Below, in pieces: positions 57,961-64,000 of a stretch of DNA of 64,000 bases. Positions within the stretch are counted from its first letter, which is position 1; each line of letters begins with the position of its first letter. Source of the DNA: JASHUC01 sp963849095 (lineage in GTDB: Bacteria; Pseudomonadota; Gammaproteobacteria; Steroidobacterales; Steroidobacteraceae); the NCBI GenBank assembly GCA_963849095.1, contig CAWKGA010000003.1, positions 124,001 to 188,000 of the forward strand, written 5' to 3'. The position numbers were made by a program, and so were the translations under genes. Below the pieces are notes generated by a model, which had not been told where the DNA came from, made no database searches, and was given only the letters and a program-made list of their open reading frames with translations.

Positions 57961-58890
57961 ATGAAGCTGATCATTAGCGGCGCTTCCGGAAATTACGGCC
58001 GCCTCGCCGTCCGAGAGCTCCTCGAGCGAGTACCGCCGGGCGACCTCATCCTCATGAGCCGCCGCCCGGAGAAGCTCGCGGAGTTCGCGGCGCGAGGCGC
58101 GATCGTGCGGCGAGGCGACTTCGACGATCCCGCCTTGCTCGTCTCCACGTTCGCGGGCGGCGAGAAGCTGCTCATGATCAGCACCGGGCGGGTGGGCAAG
58201 CGGCTTCCCCAGCATCGCAACGCGATCCGCGCCGCGGCCGAGGCGGGTGTTCGCCACATCGTCTACACGTCCTTCGTCAACGCCGGCGGAGCCAACCCCG
58301 CACTCGTCGCAAAAGAGCATGGATCGACCGAGGACATGCTTCGGCAAAGCGGTCTCGCCTGGACGGCGCTGCGCGACAGCCAGTACTCCGAGGCGATGGC
58401 GGAAGTGGCCGCGCCGATCGCGATCGAGAGCGGGCGCTGGCTCGCGAGCGCCCGCGAGGGCAAGATCGGCTTCGTCACGCGCCGGGACTGCGCCGCATCG
58501 GCCGTCGCAGTGCTCACGACGCCCGGCCATGAGAACAAGGTCTACAACATCACGGGACCCGAGGTGCTCTCGTTTCGCCAGGTCGCCGCGCTCGCCTCGG
58601 AGATGAGCGGCAAACCGGTCGAATATACGGTCGTCGATGACGAGGGGATGTACCGGATGTTCGACGCGCTCGGCGTGCCGCGGGAGGCGGTTGACGACCA
58701 TGTCGTGAATCGCGTCCCCTGGTCGAGCAACGACATGGTGTCCTTCGAGCGCGCGATCCGGGAGGGATTCCTGGACCTGCTCTCCGACGACTTCGAGCGC
58801 CTGACGGGCCGCAAGCCGCAGTCGCTCCGCAGCCTGTTCCTCGAGCATCGGGCCGCGCTCCGCGCCATCGAGCCACGATCGCGGACCTGA
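57961..58890 (+). CDS. NmrA/QorB-like NAD(P)-binding protein
   Basis: A 309-residue Rossmann protein of the NmrA/QorB type: G-A-S-G-N-Y-G-R-L cofactor loop near residue 8 and V-Y-T-S-F-V-N-A-G-G near 100, with no Y-x-x-x-K. QorB-type members reduce quinones; NmrA-type members only sense NAD(P). After the upstream monooxygenase, a quinone-reductase role would fit, but it is inference. It lies in the same operon and ends before an unusual hairpin-rich leader. Confidence 0.82.
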   Translation: MKLIISGASGNYGRLAVRELLERVPPGDLILMSRRPEKLAEFAARGAIVRRGDFDDPALLVSTFAGGEKLLMISTGRVGKRLPQHRNAIRAAAEAGVRHIVYTSFVNAGGANPALVAKEHGSTEDMLRQSGLAWTALRDSQYSEAMAEVAAPIAIESGRWLASAREGKIGFVTRRDCAASAVAVLTTPGHENKVYNITGPEVLSFRQVAALASEMSGKPVEYTVVDDEGMYRMFDALGVPREAVDDHVVNRVPWSSNDMVSFERAIREGFLDLLSDDFERLTGRKPQSLRSLFLEHRAALRAIEPRSRT

Positions 58891-58948
58891 GGTCCGGGCG
58901 GGGCCCGCTCGGTATATTGCGGCGCAACAGCCCGGCCCGGGTCGGCCC

Positions 58949-58982
58949 TGAGGGGGGGGCACCCCTCTTGCGCACCCCCTCA
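58949..58982 (+). promoter_or_regulatory. overlapping alternative hairpins before the hybrid kinase
   Basis: TGAGGGGG (58949-58956) can pair with CCCCCTCA (58975-58982), or GAGGGG (58950-58955) with the inner CCCCTC (58962-58967). The two structures are mutually exclusive, as in attenuators. An 8-G run (58952-58959) lies within. It is about 95 bp upstream of the kinase start, in a 184-bp gap. Confidence 0.3.
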
Positions 58983-59074
58983 AAGCCTCGAGCACAGCCC
59001 CAGGGGCGGCACTTTTACATAAAGGCGCGGCGTAGTTCACTTCGACGGCACGAGAGAACGGTTACGTTCCAGCC

Positions 59075-61741
<2,667 letters not shown>

Positions 61742-61851
61742 CGCGGGCCGAGCCTCCCGCGCCGACGACGGCAGGGACCGCCTCGATCTTCGCGCGAGAC
61801 TTCGAGGCATCAGCCGTGCGTGCGGCCGTGAGCCGCCGCCTCCATCTGTAT

Positions 61852-61857
61852 TACAAT
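61852..61857 (+). promoter_or_regulatory. possible -10 element TACAAT
   Basis: TACAAT lies about 100 bp before the lipoprotein gene in the 215-bp gap, within the AT-richest part. No clear -35 hexamer at 17 bp. Offered as a weak promoter candidate only. Confidence 0.2.
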
Positions 61858-61956
61858 GCCCGCCTGCGGCGGAAAATGGCACACGCGGTCGTTCACCGGG
61901 TTGACGGTGAGCGCGTAATGTAACGATTTGCTCAAGCGAAACGAGAGTCGTGGACT

Positions 61957-62394
61957 ATGCATCAGCGATCTGTTCGTCAAGTGGGTTTCGCGGCGTTGGC
62001 GACCCTGCTCATGATCTCCATGATCTCCTGCGCGACAGCTCCGGCTCGCCCAGTGGTAGCGCTCCCGAACGGCTACTACCTCCAGCCGGACGCGCAGGAT
62101 CAATCCCAGATCGTGAAGCGGGGTGGGAGCCACGTCCTACCGGCCTCCGTTGCGGCATACGCCGTATCCGGCTATCTCGTGGCGGGTGCTCTGGGCGACG
62201 CTCCGCCATCGAGCCGCCTGTACACCAATGACCTGGCCTTCACGGGCAGCACGGACACGCGATACTTCATTCTCGACACCTCGAGCGGCAAGCTCGAGTC
62301 CAATCTCACCGCGCCGGCATGGCACGAGCGCCTCAAGGAGCTCGGTGTGCCTGCCGACTTCCAGATCTATCCCCCGCTGCCCTGGCAGCAATGA
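61957..62394 (+). CDS. small lipoprotein of unknown function
   Basis: A 145-residue protein with a lipoprotein leader: hydrophobic core and lipobox M-I-S-C, after which T-A-P-A-R-P begins the mature chain. The rest is a compact unrecognised domain with P-N-G-Y-Y-L-Q-P-D and a W-x-E-R-L-K-E-L end. No Cys besides the lipidated one. It precedes the PQQ dehydrogenase gene by 110 bp and may or may not belong with it. Confidence 0.65.
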   Translation: MHQRSVRQVGFAALATLLMISMISCATAPARPVVALPNGYYLQPDAQDQSQIVKRGGSHVLPASVAAYAVSGYLVAGALGDAPPSSRLYTNDLAFTGSTDTRYFILDTSSGKLESNLTAPAWHERLKELGVPADFQIYPPLPWQQ

Positions 62395-62430
62395 CCGCGC
62401 TCGGCGGCCGCGTAGGGGGTGCCTCGGACG

Positions 62431-62451
62431 GCTGATGCGTGATGCATCAGC
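62431..62451 (+). terminator. 8-bp-stem hairpin between lipoprotein and PQQ dehydrogenase genes
   Basis: GCTGATGC and GCATCAGC form a perfect stem with a 5-nt loop (GTGAT). It is 37 bp after the lipoprotein stop and 54 bp before the next start. No T-tract follows; it can be a terminator or a leader hairpin. Confidence 0.35.
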
Positions 62452-62504
62452 GGCCAAGGTCAGGGCAGGCGGCGCGGAAACAACTCTTTTTCCTCGGGGG
62501 CAAC

Positions 62505-64000
62505 ATGCGCAGTCAGATCATTGCCGCACTCCTCGGCGCCGCATCGCTCGCGCCGATGGCCGGGCTCGCCGGGCAGACGCAGGCCGCCGTCCGTCCCCAC
62601 GCGACCGTCGACGCCAAGCGCCTGCTCGCGGCCGACTCGCCGGCGAACGCGGGCCAGTGGATGTCGTACGGCCGGGACTACAGCGAGCAGCGCTACAGCC
62701 CGCTCAAACAGATCAACGTGGACGACGTGAGCCGGCTGGGCCTCGCCTGGTATGCCGATCTAGCCGAGCGCGGCGGCAGTTACGAGACGACGCCGATCGC
62801 CGTCGATGGCCGCATCTTCGTCACCGCTCCCTGGAGCAAGGTCTACGCCTTCGACGCGAGGACCGGCAAGCAGCTCTGGAAGTACGATCCGAAGGTGCCT
62901 GGCGCCTGGGCCGTGAAACTGTGCTGCGGCATTGTCAATCGCGGCGTCGCGGTGTGGGAGGGCAAGGTCATCTGGGGCACGCTCGATGGGCGCCTGATCG
63001 CCGTCGATGCGAGGACCGGCAAGAAAGTCTGGGAAGTCCAGGCCACCGACCGGAGCAAGACGCTGTCCATCTCCGGTGCGCCGCGCATCGCCGATGGCCG
63101 CATTTTCATCGGCGAGGCGGGCTCCGAGTTCGAGCAGCGCGGCTACATGGCGGCTTACGACGCCGCGACCGGCAAGGAGCTGTGGCGCTGGTGGGCGGTG
63201 CCCGGCGATCCGGAGAAGGGGTTCGAGCAGCCGGAGCTCAAATGGGCCGCGAAGACCTGGACGGGCGAGTGGTGGAAGAAGGGCGGCGGCGGTACGCCCT
63301 GGGACGGCATGACCTACGACCCGGTCACCGGTCTGGTCTACATCGGCACGGGCAACGGCGCGCCCTGGCCCGCTTGGATCCGCTCGCCGGGCGGCGGCGA
63401 CAACCTGTTCATCTCCTCGATCGTCGCGCTCGATGCGAAGACCGGCAAGTTCAGGTGGTACTACCAGGAGACGCCGCAGGACGGCTTCGACTTCGACAGC
63501 ACGCAACAGATCATCACGGCGGATCTCGTCATCGACGGCAAGAAGCGGCACGTGGTGATGCACGCGCCGAAGAACGGCATTTTCTATGTGTTCGATGCCT
63601 CGAGCGGCGAGCTGCTGGCCGCCAAGCCCTTCGTGCCGACGGTCAACTGGATGACGGGGTTCGACGCAAGTGGCAAACCGATCCTCAACCCGCAAGCCAA
63701 CTACGGCAAGACCGGCAAGGGCTTCTATGCCGTGCCGGGCGGCGGCGGCGCACACAGCTGGTACCCGATGGCCTTCAACCCCAACACGGGTCTCGCGTAC
63801 ATCCCGGCCAACTATAGCAGCTACCCGTTCGTAGCCGAGGCTGGCGCGAAGATGGGCAACCAGCTGCTCTCGATCAACGTCGCCAAGCGGCCGAGCGTTC
63901 CGCCGCCGGTGCTGTACGGCACTGGCTCGTATTTGCTCGCCTGGGACCCAGTGAAGCTGAAGGCCGTCTGGATGCAGCGGCAGGGCAGCGGCCGCGCCGG
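62505..64000 (+). CDS. PQQ-dependent alcohol dehydrogenase, C-terminus outside window, lanthanide-type Asp motif
   Basis: The visible 498 residues show a signal peptide (about 1-22, ending G-L-A) and the first blades of an eight-bladed PQQ propeller: W-M-S-Y-G-R-D-Y, then the vicinal disulfide Cys140-Cys141 that contacts PQQ, and the active-site strand Q-D-G-F-D329-F-D331-S-T-Q. Asp329 is the expected catalytic base. The extra Asp two residues later is the feature of lanthanide-dependent XoxF and PedH enzymes. The T-P-x-D-x-x-D-F-x-x-T-Q context matches quinohaemoprotein ethanol dehydrogenases, which end in a cytochrome c domain lying past the right edge. GGGGG precedes the ATG. Confidence 0.85.
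   Translation, partial: MRSQIIAALLGAASLAPMAGLAGQTQAAVRPHATVDAKRLLAADSPANAGQWMSYGRDYSEQRYSPLKQINVDDVSRLGLAWYADLAERGGSYETTPIAVDGRIFVTAPWSKVYAFDARTGKQLWKYDPKVPGAWAVKLCCGIVNRGVAVWEGKVIWGTLDGRLIAVDARTGKKVWEVQATDRSKTLSISGAPRIADGRIFIGEAGSEFEQRGYMAAYDAATGKELWRWWAVPGDPEKGFEQPELKWAAKTWTGEWWKKGGGGTPWDGMTYDPVTGLVYIGTGNGAPWPAWIRSPGGGDNLFISSIVALDAKTGKFRWYYQETPQDGFDFDSTQQIITADLVIDGKKRHVVMHAPKNGIFYVFDASSGELLAAKPFVPTVNWMTGFDASGKPILNPQANYGKTGKGFYAVPGGGGAHSWYPMAFNPNTGLAYIPANYSSYPFVAEAGAKMGNQLLSINVAKRPSVPPPVLYGTGSYLLAWDPVKLKAVWMQRQGSGRA

Noticed and set aside
58952..58959. Run of eight G as a phase-variation tract
   Set aside because: It lies outside any coding frame and 115 bp before the kinase start, so slippage would not switch a protein on or off.

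Overview
The window is high-GC DNA (roughly two thirds G+C by eye) from a Gram-negative bacterium, packed with short operons that often overlap by 4 bp (ATGA or GTGA). The TonB-dependent receptor, Opp-type lipoprotein, cytochrome bd, PqiAB, periplasmic Msr proteins and two PQQ dehydrogenases point to a proteobacterium. The many small secreted proteins of uncharacterised families suggest a soil or freshwater gammaproteobacterium of the Steroidobacter/Nevskiales kind. That placement is inference, because there is no rRNA or other phylogenetic marker. I saw no tRNA, CRISPR array, insertion sequence or prophage gene.

Layout. 0-6 kb: a truncated alpha/beta hydrolase, pqiAB and a cyanide-insensitive-type cytochrome bd oxidase (cydAB). 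6-8 kb: a di-haem oxidoreductase with an unknown secreted partner. 8-19.4 kb: a carbohydrate/ester locus with a GH3 beta-glucosidase, an SbmA-like ABC exporter/importer, a GH144-like glycoamylase, a GH15 glucoamylase, a CocE-type hydrolase, a ROK sugar kinase and a type-B carboxylesterase. 19.5-25.7 kb: an exported metallo-beta-lactamase-fold protein, a DUF6152 protein with a secreted partner, two paralogous DUF6644 membrane proteins, a methyltransferase, an SDR and a MetE-like methyltransferase. 25.7-30.7 kb: a tauD/tfdA-like dioxygenase-MFS-MarR operon divergent from a second DUF6152 + secreted-protein + SDR operon. 30.7-34.3 kb: a Mop protein and an msrB-dipZ-msrA operon for periplasmic methionine-sulfoxide repair. 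34.4-38.4 kb: a cytochrome c-PQQ dehydrogenase fusion, a beta-propeller protein and a glutamine amidotransferase. 38.5-44 kb: an oppABCDF operon whose oppB, oppC and oppD are broken by about nine indels and one nonsense codon, all within 1.6 kb. 44-48.5 kb: DUF2950/DUF3300, an SDR with a signal peptide, and two small secreted proteins. 48.6-56 kb: an exported GH3 enzyme, a TonB receptor and a tandem retropepsin-TPR protein. 56-64 kb: a FAD monooxygenase, an NmrA-type reductase, a hybrid sensor kinase, a lipoprotein and the start of a PQQ alcohol dehydrogenase with a lanthanide-type Asp motif.

The strongest candidate for an undescribed system is the twice-occurring DUF6152 + secreted-protein module. 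After predicted cleavage, both DUF6152 proteins begin with His-His-Ser-Phe and carry a conserved Asn-Pro-His. One copy is followed by two small membrane proteins with an E-x-x-H motif. This looks like CopC (N-terminal His copper site) with CopD, and suggests a metal-handling or redox unit. The function is a hypothesis; the shared sequence features are directly visible. Other points are a set of similar AT-rich palindromes upstream of unlinked genes, a disassembled PilB-like methionine-sulfoxide repair set, and several enzymes lacking a canonical catalytic residue.
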